Shown: one piece after another, positions 46,127-57,782 of the stretch
How positions within the stretch are numbered: position 1 is the first letter of the stretch
Layout: each line of letters begins with the position of its first letter
NCBI GenBank assembly: GCA_037157565.1
Contig: JAZHRO010000054.1
Coordinates: forward strand, 15,731,501 to 15,795,500
Origin: Thalassia testudinum
Taxonomy: Eukaryota > Streptophyta > Magnoliopsida > Alismatales > Hydrocharitaceae
DNA length: 64,000 bases
Direction: 5' to 3'
Made by a program: the position numbers and the translations under genes
Notes under the pieces: generated by a model
What the model was told of the DNA's origin: nothing
Databases searched by the model: none
The model's input: the letters and a program-made list of their open reading frames with translations, nothing else

Positions 46127-48362
46127 CGCGGCGAGGAGGGAGGAGCTTTGGGCTCACGGTCACTCGGCTTCTACCCGTCTATTGGTTTAGTTGATAGGAC
46201 GGGAGCTTGGGTGATGGATTTCGCAAAATTCCCACCCAACCTCATACGAGGTTTGGATTCGTGTGTGCGTGCATTTGTTGGATTTTGAACACAATATTAG
46301 GTGACAACGTAATAATCTTTGAATGGAGTATAAATAAGAGGATAATAGGTTTACTCCCTTTGTCGACTGGGCCTAATGAATTGAGTCCAGGTCTATCTAA
46401 GTTCAGACTTATAATTTTTGAAAGATCTAATCCAAACTCGACTTACTTGCGCTCAATCCCATTCAATACCAAGTTCAAGCATCTAAGACTTACTCTTCGA
46501 TTCAATAAGCAAAATATATATGCTTTATAAATAAAAATATACTTTACAAATGACCCGTAGAAAATAGAAAAAATACATTAGATAAAATGAAGTACGTAAT
46601 CTACGATATATCCAAGTGTGCATGTTATACTAAGTAAAAATATCACCATACATTAGGTCACAAGCCTAATGTAATCATAAGTTACGATTCATGGTAATAT
46701 GAGAATTATAGTAGAGAATACTTTAAAGAAAAAGGAGACAATTAATTTTATAAATCAAAATTTCAATGATTAGAACGAATTTCTTCAACGAGCAGCACTC
46801 TTTCACAACCGGGGAAAGAATAGTGTTGGTGTAAGGGAATGGAAGAGGACTTTTCAGGGTGGGGAGTGGAGTTTAGAAAAATTATATAGATCCCTATGTT
46901 ATTATGTATTTATTTAATATATATAATATTTTATTTTTGATGGTAAGGTGATGGGAGGGGAAAGAGGATACGGGAAATTATATATATAAACTTATACTTG
47001 TACGTAATATATATAATTTCTTATTGTACTCGAACCCTCATCAAAATTGGACTTTTGTTAAATCTCTGACTCAATAGGTCATTGAACTCTATTCATAAGC
47101 CCTTATCAAGTTAACACTGAGTCGAACCTAATTAGCTCGAATCCTTTGCATAGCTCTAAGGTGGCACAACGAGTCTCTTATTTATGGATGATACAACGGT
47201 ATGGGCTGTATCCGGTGTTGATTCTTGCCGATTTGCTAAAGTGGTGTTGGATACACGAGTTAAGACACTTAATCTGCATTTATTCCCCATTTAACCCACC
47301 ACTCATTGGTATTAAGTTAAGAGAACTTAACCTAGTACAAGCTTATTTAACTCCTCCTAAACTCTCAAATGTGACTCCTTTACTATTTCTATGCTTATTT
47401 TATAAGTTTATTCCCCCTGCCGGACACAACCCAAGAGATTAATTAAGAAACATTTCTATTTTCTAAACGACCCGGCAAGTGAACCGAGGGTGAGAGTCAC
47501 ATGCCTTTGAGAAAATGGCCATAAGAGGGAGCCATGGTTTGTCTCTTTATGAAAGCATGAGAGATGGATAGAATCATGGAAATGTACGTCACACGACCAG
47601 TAGGATGACCGACCGATCCATTCAACAGGAAGAACAAAAAAGAAATTTAGAAAGGCAAGAAAAGAAAAGAACTCATTCCATAAATGCATTCCTGCTCACT
47701 TACACACCCATTTCTAGGACGGCAATAGCATCGATACTTTAATGCTAGTGCTAAAGAATTCTGATGCAATACTAGTACTGGAGTCTTATATTATATACCA
47801 TTAAACTTACGTTAGGTTTTTTAGATATTGTGAGAATGAAGCAATATCTTGTAGTACGTTAAATGTATTCTATGTTATAGTATGATATGATAGAAGGGTC
47901 CGAATTGGCCTCATCTGAAGATAAAAGTATTCAAGGGAAACCTGAGCTTGACTTAATGAACTATTTGGTTCTTTGGACCCCTAAAATATCTCTAACGAGA
48001 ATGGTATACATAATTCCTTTACGTTAGGGGAATAATTCAAATGATTTCTTATTGAGACAACATTTGGTGCAGGTGGTTGCAGTTGCTTTGTTGATTAACA
48101 TAATTTGGAATCTGCAGTGAACAGCTTTTATTTTTTTAATCTTTCTCTATCAGGCAACGAACTATAACCATAGATCACGAGGGGAAGGGCGCAACCTGAG
48201 TTCTACCACCTTTTACACGTATCCTCTGCGGGGATGGTAAGTTCTTCACTCTACATAAACAGTCATCTAGGATATTTCATACATTTGTTCAATGAGAATT
48301 AGGATAGCCAATGAACATCTATGTTTGTCACATAGTATTCATCAACGAATCCACTTTGAATA
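46127..48362. other. Upstream region of the PPR gene and AT-rich intergenic DNA
   Basis: 46127-46300 is the likely PPR promoter and 5' leader. Beyond it the DNA is AT-rich with no recognised gene. Segments at 46360-46490 and 47040-47130 (phrases such as TCGAACC and GAGTCGAACC) look like ends of a decayed MITE, loosely in inverted orientation, but the match is too weak to annotate separately. Confidence 0.45.
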
Positions 48363-48614
48363 TGTTGGAGAATGTGGTTTGACTTAGTGCCGCATCTTGA
48401 AATGTGAACTTTGTGTTGAATGTGATGGTCCATAAATAGGCGTGTATCCCGTACTTATTTCTTTGACAAGATCTATACAAATCTTAGCCTTATCAGAGCT
48501 TTTTCCTGTGATTTTCTCCCTATTATTCATGAGTAAGGTTTCTATGTAAACCCAAGTACTTATTTATGGTTTTACTGTTTTGATATTTTGCTTCCGCTTA
48601 TTCTAAAATTCAAC
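48363..48614 (+). repeat. 5' LTR of the outer copia-like element
   Basis: TGTTGGAGAATGTGG to ATTCAAC, about 252 bp. It includes CATAAATAGG (about 48431), which parallels TATAAATAAACG in the 3' LTR, and the shared block TACTTATTTCTTTGA. The 3' end is fixed by the adjacent primer-binding site. Confidence 0.8.
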
Positions 48615-48627
48615 TTGATATCAGAGC
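48615..48627 (+). promoter_or_regulatory. Primer-binding site (initiator tRNA-Met type)
   Basis: TTGATATCAGAGC, one base different from the usual copia TTGGTATCAGAGC, directly after the 5' LTR. Confidence 0.85.
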
Positions 48628-49390
48628 TAGTCGGTTCTTCGATTATCTTTTTTTAAAGATGATCATATTTATCTTCCTTGTTCTTGGGAGTAATGTTTGC
48701 TCCATAATCGTCTAAAGAAAAGACGAAGATCTGTGAGGGTAATGCAAAAGACCTTCTCAAGGAGGAGCAGAGGAGCTCGATTGATTGGGTTGCACACGCG
48801 AGGTGATGCACGAAGGAGGGAGGAAGAGCACGTGTGGCCCTCTAGAAGCCCTAATGCCATTGGTGGTGTTGCTCTGTGTCACCATCGGAGGAAGAAGACA
48901 AGAGTGTTGATAGAGAGGCCTTTGGTGGCGATCAGGAAAGGAGGAAGGAGAAGACCGTGCGAGTGTTGGTGGTGCTGGCGACGCTCAGACAAGTGCTAAT
49001 GGCACCAGCAACACCCTCTTTGCCTGCGATGGAGGCGCGTGTGTACTGGTGGCGCACGAGAAGCACGGACAACAATCGCACAAAGGATGAAGGCGATGAA
49101 GGTGCGTGGATAGCAGCAGCTACAATGAGGATCAGCGGAGGTCTCAGCAAAGATCTCACCTTTGATTGTGAGAGCAATGGGCAGCGACTAAGAGACCACG
49201 ACATGCGATCTTGCGTGAATCTTGGCGATGATGGTGGTGATGAAGCTACAAATCCAGCTATTACCTCGATGATGATTGTGGTGAGAGTCTCAACATGAGG
49301 AAAATGGAACCTTCAAAGCCACACTGGCATGAGGTAGCGATGTGAGGATCACACAGGTTCTTTGAACCCTAATAAAGAAGAGGTATTTTT
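48628..49390 (+). other. Internal cargo of the outer copia-like element, unrecognised
   Basis: Two overlapping plus-strand frames (48697-48999 and 48876-49298) show no gag, protease or known host domain. The GC content is higher than in its surroundings, and the frame 48876-49298 is rich in charged residues. It may be captured host sequence or decayed gag; I cannot tell which. Confidence 0.4.
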
Positions 49391-51089
49391 TGAAGGTTCG
49401 CCCTACCAGGAGGGGGTGACGTAATAATTGCGGAAATAAATAATAAACAATCTCACAAAAAGACAATCGCACAAAGTACACAAGAATTTTTAGGTCGAAA
49501 CCCAAACCGGGTGAAAACCACCACCTAACCCTCTCGAGTTAGGATTTTCCGATCAACCAAGTTGATTAAAATTCACTAAACCGAATCACTTTAGACGAGG
49601 GTGATTCAACCTCAATACAACCACGCTACTTAAATGAGGGTAGCGTACCTCAACCCCTTCTCTCCACGAGAAGGATTTTGTCTCGCGAAGGAGACGGGAA
49701 TTCGCAAAGCGAATACCCAACCAAATAACAAAGATAAAATAAACAAGTAATCCTATAGAGCCAACAAAGTAATTTTAAACCTAGCTTCTATAGGAATTAG
49801 GATGCTTCCCTTTGAAAGGAGTGCGTCGACGACGCGGATGCGTGTACCACGTGACGGCGCAACGTCGCTCTCGTGAACAATAGCGGGAGAGCGGGTGCGC
49901 AATAGCTTGATGCTCTCAAGAGAATGGAACTTGAGCTTGGAGAGCAAGAGCTAGCTAGGACACAAGAGAGTGGAAAGTGTATTACAAAGTGTTTCTTGTG
50001 TATCTTGGTGTTTCTAAGTGTTGCAAATGCTCCCCTCTATTTATAGAGGCCTTAGGAACGCTTTGGAAGGCTTGGAAAAGCTTCCATAGCCGTTGGGTAC
50101 AAAGCCCAAGTGAATCAGCCCGAAATCAGGAACAATCATTGCTCTAACAGGCTTATCAGACGTCTAATTCTGGCATCAGACGTCTGGAAGTTCACTTTAA
50201 GACGTCTGATTTCAAGGTCAGACGTTTGATTTTGGGCGGGTTCCTTCCTGACTTGAATCATATCTAAACAGGGTTCTTGTGCAAGTCCATCAGACGACAT
50301 ATAGGACGTCTGGCACTATGTATGGACGTCTAGAAACCTACTTTTTCTGTGGGAATGGATTTCCAAACGTTGCAACGGCTAGAAAATCTCTGAGAAGAGA
50401 TTTTGGGTCAGCCGAGGCAAAACGGTCAATTATCAGACGTCTGGAAAGTCCTATGGACGTCTGATAAGGCTCTGACGGTCATATTCTACACTGTTTGCAA
50501 AGCCAGCCAACGGTCCACTAATTGGACGTCAGGCAAATCCATCAGACGTCTCCTAAGACGTCTGGTCTAGGGTCTGGACGTCTGATTTCATCAGACAGAG
50601 CACTAAGTCCAGCCTAATAGTTATCAGACGTCTGAAATAAGAGTCAGACATCTTAAAATACTTTATCAGACGTCTGGAAACTCTGTTTGAACCCTATATT
50701 GGTTTTCTAACTATTCTACAGAAAACCTAAGTATCCTAGGGTTGTACGGGTGTTCCTAGGACTACTATTAGGGTACTTTAAGGCTCTTTAACATGAATCT
50801 AAGTAACAAAAATAAAGAGCAACAGAAGAAACGAAAAATATAAGAAGTACAAGAGAAGGAAATCTATCATATTCTTCATCTCCTTCCTTCTTCAATCTAT
50901 CACTCCTCGCGAATCTCCTCTGTTTTCCATCGAGCTCCTCCAATCCATCCTGGATGCGAGCTCGAACTCCGTCTAATCATGTATCCATTTGCGATTGACC
51001 TGAAATCTAGGACTCAAAGTGCAAATGTTAAATGACACGTGTTTTGTTATCATCAAAACAAATGATCGTGTGGTGCTCTAGCACCAACA
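49391..51089 (-). repeat. 3' LTR of the Sirevirus-like element
   Basis: 1699 bp; on the minus strand TGTTGGTGCTAGAGC to CGAACCTTCA. The TATA box CTATAAATAG is at about 50034-50043. U3 carries AGACGTCT boxes at 50155-50690, including 12/20-spaced groups at 50292/50304/50324 and 50525/50545/50557/50577. Confidence 0.92.
50159..50690. repeat. AGACGTCT box arrays in the copia LTR U3
   Basis: At least a dozen boxes. Exact spacing groups are 50292, 50304, 50324 (12, 20) and 50525, 50545, 50557, 50577 (20, 12, 20); other pairs are 20 or 22 apart. Flanks are TCA or GG rather than CCA, but the core and spacing match the gypsy-like LTRs. The 5' LTR carries the same boxes at 55096-55640. Confidence 0.88.
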
Positions 51090-51375
51090 ATCTCCCCCTT
51101 TTTGATGATGACAAAACCATAAATAATAGTGCAGAAAATCCTCCCCTTTTTTGACATTATCAAAAAGATTTAATAGATTTCCTATAACTCCCCCTTAAGA
51201 CATGCTCTTCTATAAATTTCTTTTAACAAAGGTGATGTCCTCCCCCTTTTTTCTTTTCATAACAACAAGATAGCTATTATTTTTCTCCCCATTTCTAAGG
51301 AAATTTAGCTACCTTGCATCTCCCCCTTAAAAATTGATAATTAGCTCATAATAAATTTTTTTTTAACTCCCCCTA
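51090..51375 (-). promoter_or_regulatory. Cluster of polypurine tracts
   Basis: On the minus strand AAGGGGGAG-type tracts occur at about 51091, 51141, 51188, 51240, 51320 and 51367; the one at 51091 directly abuts the 3' LTR. One tract primes plus-strand DNA synthesis; multiplication of the tract is a described Sirevirus trait. Confidence 0.85.
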
Positions 51376-51421
51376 TCTAAATGCTTATGATAAAAAGATA
51401 GAGTAAAGGGTTTTACCTCAC

Positions 51422-52067
51422 CTACCATGGCCAATAAAATGGACCAAATGGTGGTGGTGGATGCCACATCGGATGGGGCTCCCATCCGTAGCTTGGAGGC
51501 CCGGGCATTGGCGCCGGTCTCCAGTCTGGCGGTCGACGTGCGGCGGGTCCGTCATTTGTTCGCCGTCTCGTCGGTCTTCTTGTTCTCCTCCTTGGTTCTC
51601 CCAACTCGAGTTGACCAGCCTTGAGCTTGTAGGTCCAGTCCTTTGTGTTGTAATTATCCCTGAACCCTACAAAACAAGATTCTAATTTTTTCTTCGGTAT
51701 CCAAGTGAGCTTAGTGAGCTTGGATCCGGATCGGTTAATGTGTCTCCTTGACGGAGATCCTTTCTCAACCTTAGGGCTATAAAAATTATCTACTTTGTTG
51801 ATTAATTTGTTAGAATTTTCCCTAAGACATGCGATTTCTTTTTCTATAGTTTGCATCTTAGTCTTTAAATCATAGATTTCTATTTTTAGACTAACATTTT
51901 CCTCAATCAATTTATTATTTTCATTGATGAGGTTATGATTTTCTAATAATAGGTTATCATTTTTAGGACAAGCTTCTAGATCCTTAAGTTTTATTTCTAA
52001 TCTTTCATTTTCACTTTTAAGAAAACTAAGGTTCTTTTTAATATTTTTATTTTCTATCTTAAATGCT
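51422..52067 (-). pseudogene. C-terminal part of copia gag
   Basis: The minus-strand frame begins beside the inner solo LTR (ASKAFKIENKNIKKN) and encodes a long heptad-like coiled coil rich in N, L, E and K. A basic SPSRRHINRSGSK segment follows, then KLTWIPKKK and a Pro/Arg-rich tail ending at 51422. A coiled coil after the gag core is usual in Sirevirus-type Gag. The normal junction into pol is missing; instead the frame stops 330 bp before the LTR, among the polypurine tracts. With the N-terminal part (53780-54274) it forms one gag gene split by the solo LTR. Confidence 0.75.
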
Positions 52068-52072
52068 TTACT

Positions 52073-53774
52073 TGTTGGTGCTAGAGCACCACGATCATTT
52101 ATTTTGATGATAACAAAACACGTGTTATTTAACATTTGCAATTTGAGTCCTAGATTTTAGGTCAAATGCAAATGTAGACGTGCTTAAACGGAGTTCGAGC
52201 TCGCATCCAAGACGGATTGGAGGAGCTTGACGGAAAACAGAGGTGGTTCGCATGGAGCAACAGATTGAAGATAGAAGACAAGAAGAATAGGATAGATTCT
52301 TTTTAATCCTTTCTTGTATCTCTTGTCTTTATTTTCTTGCTCTTTTTATTTCCTTAGAATATTTTGTTAAAGAGCCTCAAAGTACCCTAACAGTAGTCCT
52401 AGGAACACCGGCACAACCCTAAGATACTTAGGTTTTCTGTAGAATACTTAGAAAATCAATATAGGGTTCAAGCAACACTTCCAGACGTCTAATTCCCAAA
52501 TCAGACGTCTGATAAAGTATTTTAAGACGTCTGACTGTTGTTTCAGACGTCTGATATCTGTTAGGCTGGACATAGGTAGTTATGTCTGATGAAATCAGAC
52601 GTCCAGACCTTATACCAGACGTCTTAGGAGACGTCCAGATAGTGGACCGTTGGCTAGCTTAACAGGCACTCAAGGATATGACCGTTAGAGCCTTATCAGA
52701 CGTCCTTAGGCCTTTCCAGACGTCTGATAATTGATCGTTTTGCCTCGGCTGACCCAAAATCTCTTCTCAGAGATTTTCTAGCCGTTGCAACGTTTGGAAA
52801 ATCCATTCCCACAGTAAAAGTAGGTTTCCAGACGTCCAGACATAGTTCCAGAAGTCCTATATGTCGTCTGATTGACTTACACAAGAACCCTGTTTAGATC
52901 TGATTCAAGTCAGGGAGAGACCTGCCCAAAATCAGACGTCTGACCTTGAAATCAGACGTCTTAAAGTGGCTTTACAGACGTCTGATGAAAGAATTAGACG
53001 TCTAATTACCCTGTCAAATGTAATCATTGTCCTGATTTCGGCCTGATTCTCTTGGGCTTTGTTCCCAACGGCTATAGAACCTTTCCTAAGCCTTCCAAAG
53101 CCTTCCTAAGGCCTCTATAAATAGAGGGGAACCTTTACACACCTACATACAAAAAAGACACACTTGGATACACTTAGCTACACACTTTCACACTCTTTTG
53201 TGTCCAGAAAAGATCTTGCTCTCTAAGCTCAAGCTCCATTCTCTTGAGAGCATCAAGCTTCGCTCACCCGCTCTCCCGCTGTTGTCTACGAGAGCAACGT
53301 TGCGCCGTCGCGTGGCACACGCACCGCGGCATCAACTAGACGCACTCCTTGCAAAGGGGAGTTTCCTATTTCCTATAGAAGCTAGGTTTAAATTCCTTTG
53401 TTGGCTCTATAAGATTACTTGTTTTATTTTATCTTGTCTTTTGGTTGGGTATTCGCTTTGCGAATTCCCGTCTCCTTCGTGGGACAAAATTCTTCTCGTG
53501 GAGAGAAGGGGTTGAGGAACGCTACCCTCGTACTTGTAGCGTGGTTGTACTGAGGTTGAATCACCCTCGTTTTAAAGTGATTCGGTTAGTGGATTTGATC
53601 AACTAGGTTGATCGGAAAATCCTAACTCAAGAGGGTTAGGTGGTGGTTTTCACCCTGTTTGGGTTTCCACCTAAAAATACTTTGTGTAGTTGTGTGGTTG
53701 TCTTTTTGTGAGATTACTTTATATTTATTTCCGCATTTTATTACGTCACCCCTCCTGGTAGGGAGAAACTTTCA
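52073..53774 (+). mobile_element. Solo LTR of the same copia family inserted in gag, opposite orientation
   Basis: TGTTGGTGCTAGAGC to GAGAAACTTTCA, 1702 bp, with exact TSD TTACT (52068-52072 and 53775-53779). TATA box at 53115-53124 on the plus strand. It is clearly more diverged from the two outer LTRs than they are from each other, so it comes from another source element. Boxes with AGACGTCT lie upstream of TATA. Confidence 0.92.
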
Positions 53775-53779
53775 TTACT

Positions 53780-54274
53780 AACATCAAATAGTTCATTAAA
53801 AGCTTCTTGTAAATCGAGATTTACCTCGTTGTCGGAGTCGCTTCCGCTTTCACTGTCGCTATTGCTTCCTCTGGCCATGAAACCAAAGCAAGCAGTTTCT
53901 TCTTCTTTTTCTTCTTCTTCTTCTTCCTCCGAGCTCATCTCTTCATGAGTGTCTTCTAACTTCCTCCATATCTCGTGGGTGGTAGTGCACTCTTGGATTT
54001 TCTCGAACTCTTTCGGACTCAACGCGCAATACAGGGCATTCATTGCCTTTGCGTTGAGTGAAAGCTCTCGAATCTACAGCTGCGAGTAGCCTCCTTGGGG
54101 TCGCTTCGGGATTTCGTATGGGGTTTCGCAACATCCCCATATCTCGAATTCAGTGGCTTGGTGCCACGTCTTCATCCTCAACTTCCAAGATACGAAGTCC
54201 CTCCCGTCGAAATAGGGTGGTCGGACGGTGGACTGCCCTTCGGAGATTCTGATTGCGGCTATGCTTCCCTCCAT
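53780..54274 (-). pseudogene. N-terminal part of copia gag, internally deleted
   Basis: Frame 54274-54074 starts MEGSIAAIRI and contains RPPYFDGRDFVSWKLRM, the N-terminal Gag motif of plant copia elements. After a frame change, 54043-53780 encodes LSPKEFEKIQECTT, IWRKLEDTHE and then an acidic E-rich stretch, skipping the middle of Gag where the zinc knuckle would normally lie. It ends in LQEAFNELFD at the inner solo LTR. Frame shift and deletion make it non-functional. The acidic run is encoded by GAA/GAG repeats. Confidence 0.8.
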
Positions 54275-54311
54275 GATCTTCTTGCCGGGTGTTACTCCGA
54301 TCTTGCAAGAA

Positions 54312-54328
54312 CCTGCTCTGATACCAAC
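54312..54328 (-). promoter_or_regulatory. Primer-binding site of the Sirevirus-like element
   Basis: On the minus strand GTTGGTATCAGAGCAGG follows the 5' LTR end (ACCTTCA). It is complementary to the 3' end of initiator tRNA-Met, the standard plant copia primer. Confidence 0.92.
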
Positions 54329-56047
54329 TGAAGGTTCGCCCTACCAGGAGGGGGTGACGTAATAATTGCGAAAATAAATAATAAACAATCTCACAAAAAG
54401 ACAATCGCACAAAGTACACAAGAATTTTTAGGTGGAAACCCAAATCGGGTGAAAACCACCACCTAAACCTCTCGAGTTAGGATTTTCCGATCAACCAAGT
54501 TGATCAAAATCCACTAAACTGAATTACTTTAGACGAGGGTGATTCAACATCAATACAATCACGCTACTTAAACGAGGATAGCGTACCTCAACCCCTTCTC
54601 TCCACGAGAAGGATTTTATCTCGCGAAGGAGACGGGAATTAGCAAAGCGAATACCCAACCAAATAACAAAGATAAAATAAACAAGTAATCCTATAGAGCC
54701 AACAAAGTAATTTTAAACCTAGCTTCTATAGGAATTAGGATGCTTCCCTTTGAAAGGAGTGCGTCGACGACGCGGATGCGTATACCACGCGACGGCGCAA
54801 CGTCGCTCTCGTGAACAACGACGGGAGAGCGGGTGCGCAACAGCTTGATGCTCTCAAGAGAATGGAACTTGAGCTTAGAGAGCAAGAGCTAGCTAGGACA
54901 CAAGAGAGTGGAAAGTGTATTACAAAGTGTTTCTTGTGTATCTTGGTATTTCTAAGTGTTGCAAATGATCCCCTCTATTTATAGAGGCCTTAGGAAGGCT
55001 TTGGAAGGCTTGGAAAAGCTTCCATAGCCGTTGGGTACATAGCCCAAGTGAATCAGCCCGAAATCAGGAACAATCATTGCTCTGACAGTCTTATAAGACG
55101 TCTAATTCTGGCATCAGACTTCTGGAAGTTCACTTTAAGACGTCTGATTTCAAGGTCAGACATCTGATTTTGGGCGGGTTCCTTCCTGACTTGAATCAGA
55201 TCTAAACAGGGTTCTTGTGCAAGTCCATCAGACGACATATAGGACGTCTGGCACTATGTATAGACGTCTATAAACCTACTTTTTCTGTGGGAATGGATTT
55301 CCAAACATTGCAACGGCTAGAAAATCTCTGAGAAGAGATTTTGGGTCAGCCGAGGCAAAACGGTCAATTATCAGACGTCTGGAAAGTCCTATGGACGTCT
55401 GATAAGGCTCTGACGGTCATATTCTACACTGTTTGCAAAGCCAGCCAACGGTCCACTAATTGGACGTCTGGCAAATCCATCAGACGTCTCCTAAGACGTC
55501 TGGTCTAGGGTCTGGACGTCTGATTTCATCAGACAGAGCACTAAGTCCAGCCTAATAGTTATCAGACGTCTGAAACAAGAGTCAGATGTCTTAAAATACT
55601 TTATCAGACGTCTGATTTGGGAATTAGACATCTGGAAACTCTGTTTGAACCCTATATTGGTTTTCTAAGTATTCTACAGAAAACCTAAGCATCCTAGGGT
55701 TGTGTGGGTGTTCCTAGGACTACTGTTAGGGTACTTTAAGGCTCTTTAACATGAATCTAAGTAACAAAAATAAAGAGCAACAGAAGAAACGAAAAATACA
55801 AGAAGTACAAGAGAAGGAAATCTATCCTATTCTTCATCTCCTTCCTTCTTCAATCTATCGCTCCTCGCGAATCTCCTCTGTTTTCCATCGAGCTCCTCCA
55901 ATCCGTCCTGAATGCGAGCTCGAACTCCGTCTAATCACGTATCCATTTGCGATTGACCTGAAATCTAAGACTCAAAGTGCAAATGTTAAATGACACGTGT
56001 TTTGATATCATCAAAACAAATGATCGTGTGGTGCTCTAGCACCAACA
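54329..56047 (-). repeat. 5' LTR of the Sirevirus-like element
   Basis: 1719 bp, near identical to 49391-51089; the length difference includes a short segment near 55610-55630 that is missing in the other copy. Box spacing 55231/55243/55263 again reads 12 and 20. Confidence 0.92.
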
Positions 56048-56659
56048 TTTTTGGATTTTTTGCATCTTTAGCCCTTTAAGCTTCTCTTATTCGATAACTT
56101 TACAAAAAAAAAAAAGAGATGGTGATGAGAAGAGAGGGAAAAGCTCTTCTTTGTTTTGATTGTATTTCTTCTCGTTATTATTTTCTTTTCCCATATGAGT
56201 ATGGGAGAAAGGAATGCGGATGCCTATTGTAGTCATCCCTGTTTGAGAATCCCTTTGTTATAATTCACCACATGAGAAAACATAACTCTAGGAGGTCAAG
56301 AGTTTCATAATCTCTAGAGAGTAAGATCCAGTTTAGAGGTTCTCAGAGAAAAAGTCCATATCAAGCTTCTATGTGGAAGATCTAGTTTTGTAGACTCCAA
56401 AAGGGAGATCTAACTTTAAGGTCTTCAGAAAAAGATCAATTATAGGGATACAAAATGAAGAGCCACCAGCACCAATTGAAGTCTTCAGAGGAGAGACCCT
56501 TGTCAGAGTCATCTATAGTGTTCATCCAACAACTCCAAATATCACTGATGTGTCGTCATCAACACACCCACCTACAAGTAAGGACCAATTCAAAGAGTTG
56601 TGCTCTGTTATATAAAGTGAATTTCGTTGTTATACAAGTTGAACATTTCATGTTCCCAC

Positions 56660-56670
56660 TTGAGAAGGGA
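56660..56670 (+). promoter_or_regulatory. Polypurine tract of the outer copia-like element
   Basis: TTGAGAAGGGA immediately before the 3' LTR start TGTTGG at 56671. Confidence 0.7.
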
Positions 56671-56891
56671 TGTTGGAAAATGTGAGTTAATTTAGGTCTA
56701 CATCTTAAGATGTGAACTTTACATTCTGTGCAATGAAGTATAAATAAACGTACATCGTCCACTTATTTCTTTGAGAAAATCAATACAAATCTTAAACTCA
56801 CCCTTCTTATGTAAAATTTTTACATACATTCAAATGTTCTTTTACAATTTATTGCTTTGAGATTTTGCTTACATTTATTCTAAATTTCAAC
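56671..56891 (+). repeat. 3' LTR of the outer copia-like element
   Basis: TGTTGGAAAATGTGAG to TTTCAAC, about 221 bp, matching 48363-48614 along its length with several small gaps. Confidence 0.8.
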
Positions 56892-57782
56892 TGAACAACA
56901 CAAAGTCCATCGGTTAGCATTCTATCAAGAAACGTAACTTACTACGATACTTTTCTTTCAAACTTGGAAGCCCCAAGACCTTGCAAGATACTAATTTGAA
57001 AGTTCGTTACAAATCTCTTTTTGTAAGAGGAATGACTATCAATTTCACCCTTTATTTGAAAAGGTATAAAAGTCTTCAAATAATAACCTAATCAAAACCA
57101 TGCGGATGTTTGTAGCCGTGTTTAGTTTACCCTCAAACAATGTGTATTGCTAAGTTGGTAGGGTGTTTCACTTTTATGGCACCTTAGAAACTGGCAACCT
57201 ATTCCACTTTTATTCTGCATAGGGTACATAATCTATCATTATCCCAGAAGAAGAAGATGTGCAATCAGGGTGATAAATTTAGCATGAAAACGCAAATACC
57301 TGAATCATAGGTACGAGAAACAATGGGATGAATCCACTGGATTTATTCTCAAAAAGAATTCCAATTGAACAAAACCCTATAACTAACCCATTCATGATAC
57401 TCTAATTGTAGTGTTCCTTCCACCTTAAGATCCGGCAAGATTAAGAACTGGAATACACCACTTATATCGAGTGCGAACACAATCACTTCAAACACACACC
57501 ACATTCAGGTTCTCGCTGTGGTGATGTGAGACTGAAGACCATTACAGAGAAAATATTTACGGGCTCACCACTGCAATGAGCAGTCCGCTGATCAACCGGA
57601 ACTTCAAACCCACTGATCCACATACACGAGCCTGATGCATATGGCTACAGCTAATGCCTTGATGGAGTTGCAATGCAAATGTTACACACCGCCAACTTAT
57701 CCTGTAGACATCTTCTCATAACAAAAGAAACAAGCTCTTCACTATCCTCAGCTCAACGGTAAACCTGGGAGCAGAACCAGTG
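56892..57782. other. 3' UTR and downstream region of the COG3-like gene
   Basis: No other gene is seen. AATAAA on the minus strand at 57342-57347, about 440 bp after the stop codon, is a plausible poly(A) signal. The rest is AT-rich. Confidence 0.5.

Larger units (their letters stand above)
49391..56047 (-). mobile_element. Gag-only Sirevirus-like copia element, TSD TTTTT
   Basis: Direct LTRs at 49391-51089 and 54329-56047 are flanked by TTTTT (49386-49390 and 56048-56052). Minus-strand order: LTR, primer-binding site, gag, a cluster of polypurine tracts, LTR. The multiplied AAGGGGGAG-type tracts are a known hallmark of the Sirevirus lineage of plant copia elements. Pol (protease, integrase, RT, RNase H) is completely absent: the internal region without the inner solo LTR is only about 1.5 kb. 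It is therefore non-autonomous. A solo LTR of the same family lies inside gag in reverse orientation. Confidence 0.9.
48363..56891 (+). mobile_element. Non-autonomous copia-like element hosting a nested copia element
   Basis: Two diverged direct LTRs, a tRNA-Met-type primer-binding site after the 5' LTR and a polypurine tract before the 3' LTR define a plus-strand copia-type element. Without the nested element at 49391-56047 it is about 1.9 kb. The internal parts (48628-49390 and 56053-56660) encode no recognisable gag or pol, so it depended on a helper (TRIM/LARD-like). No TSD was found, and the LTRs differ by several small deletions, so it is old. Confidence 0.75.

Noticed and set aside
45317..46288. 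323-codon open frame on the plus strand
   Set aside because: It is an antisense shadow of the GC-rich 5' half of the PPR gene, with no domain.
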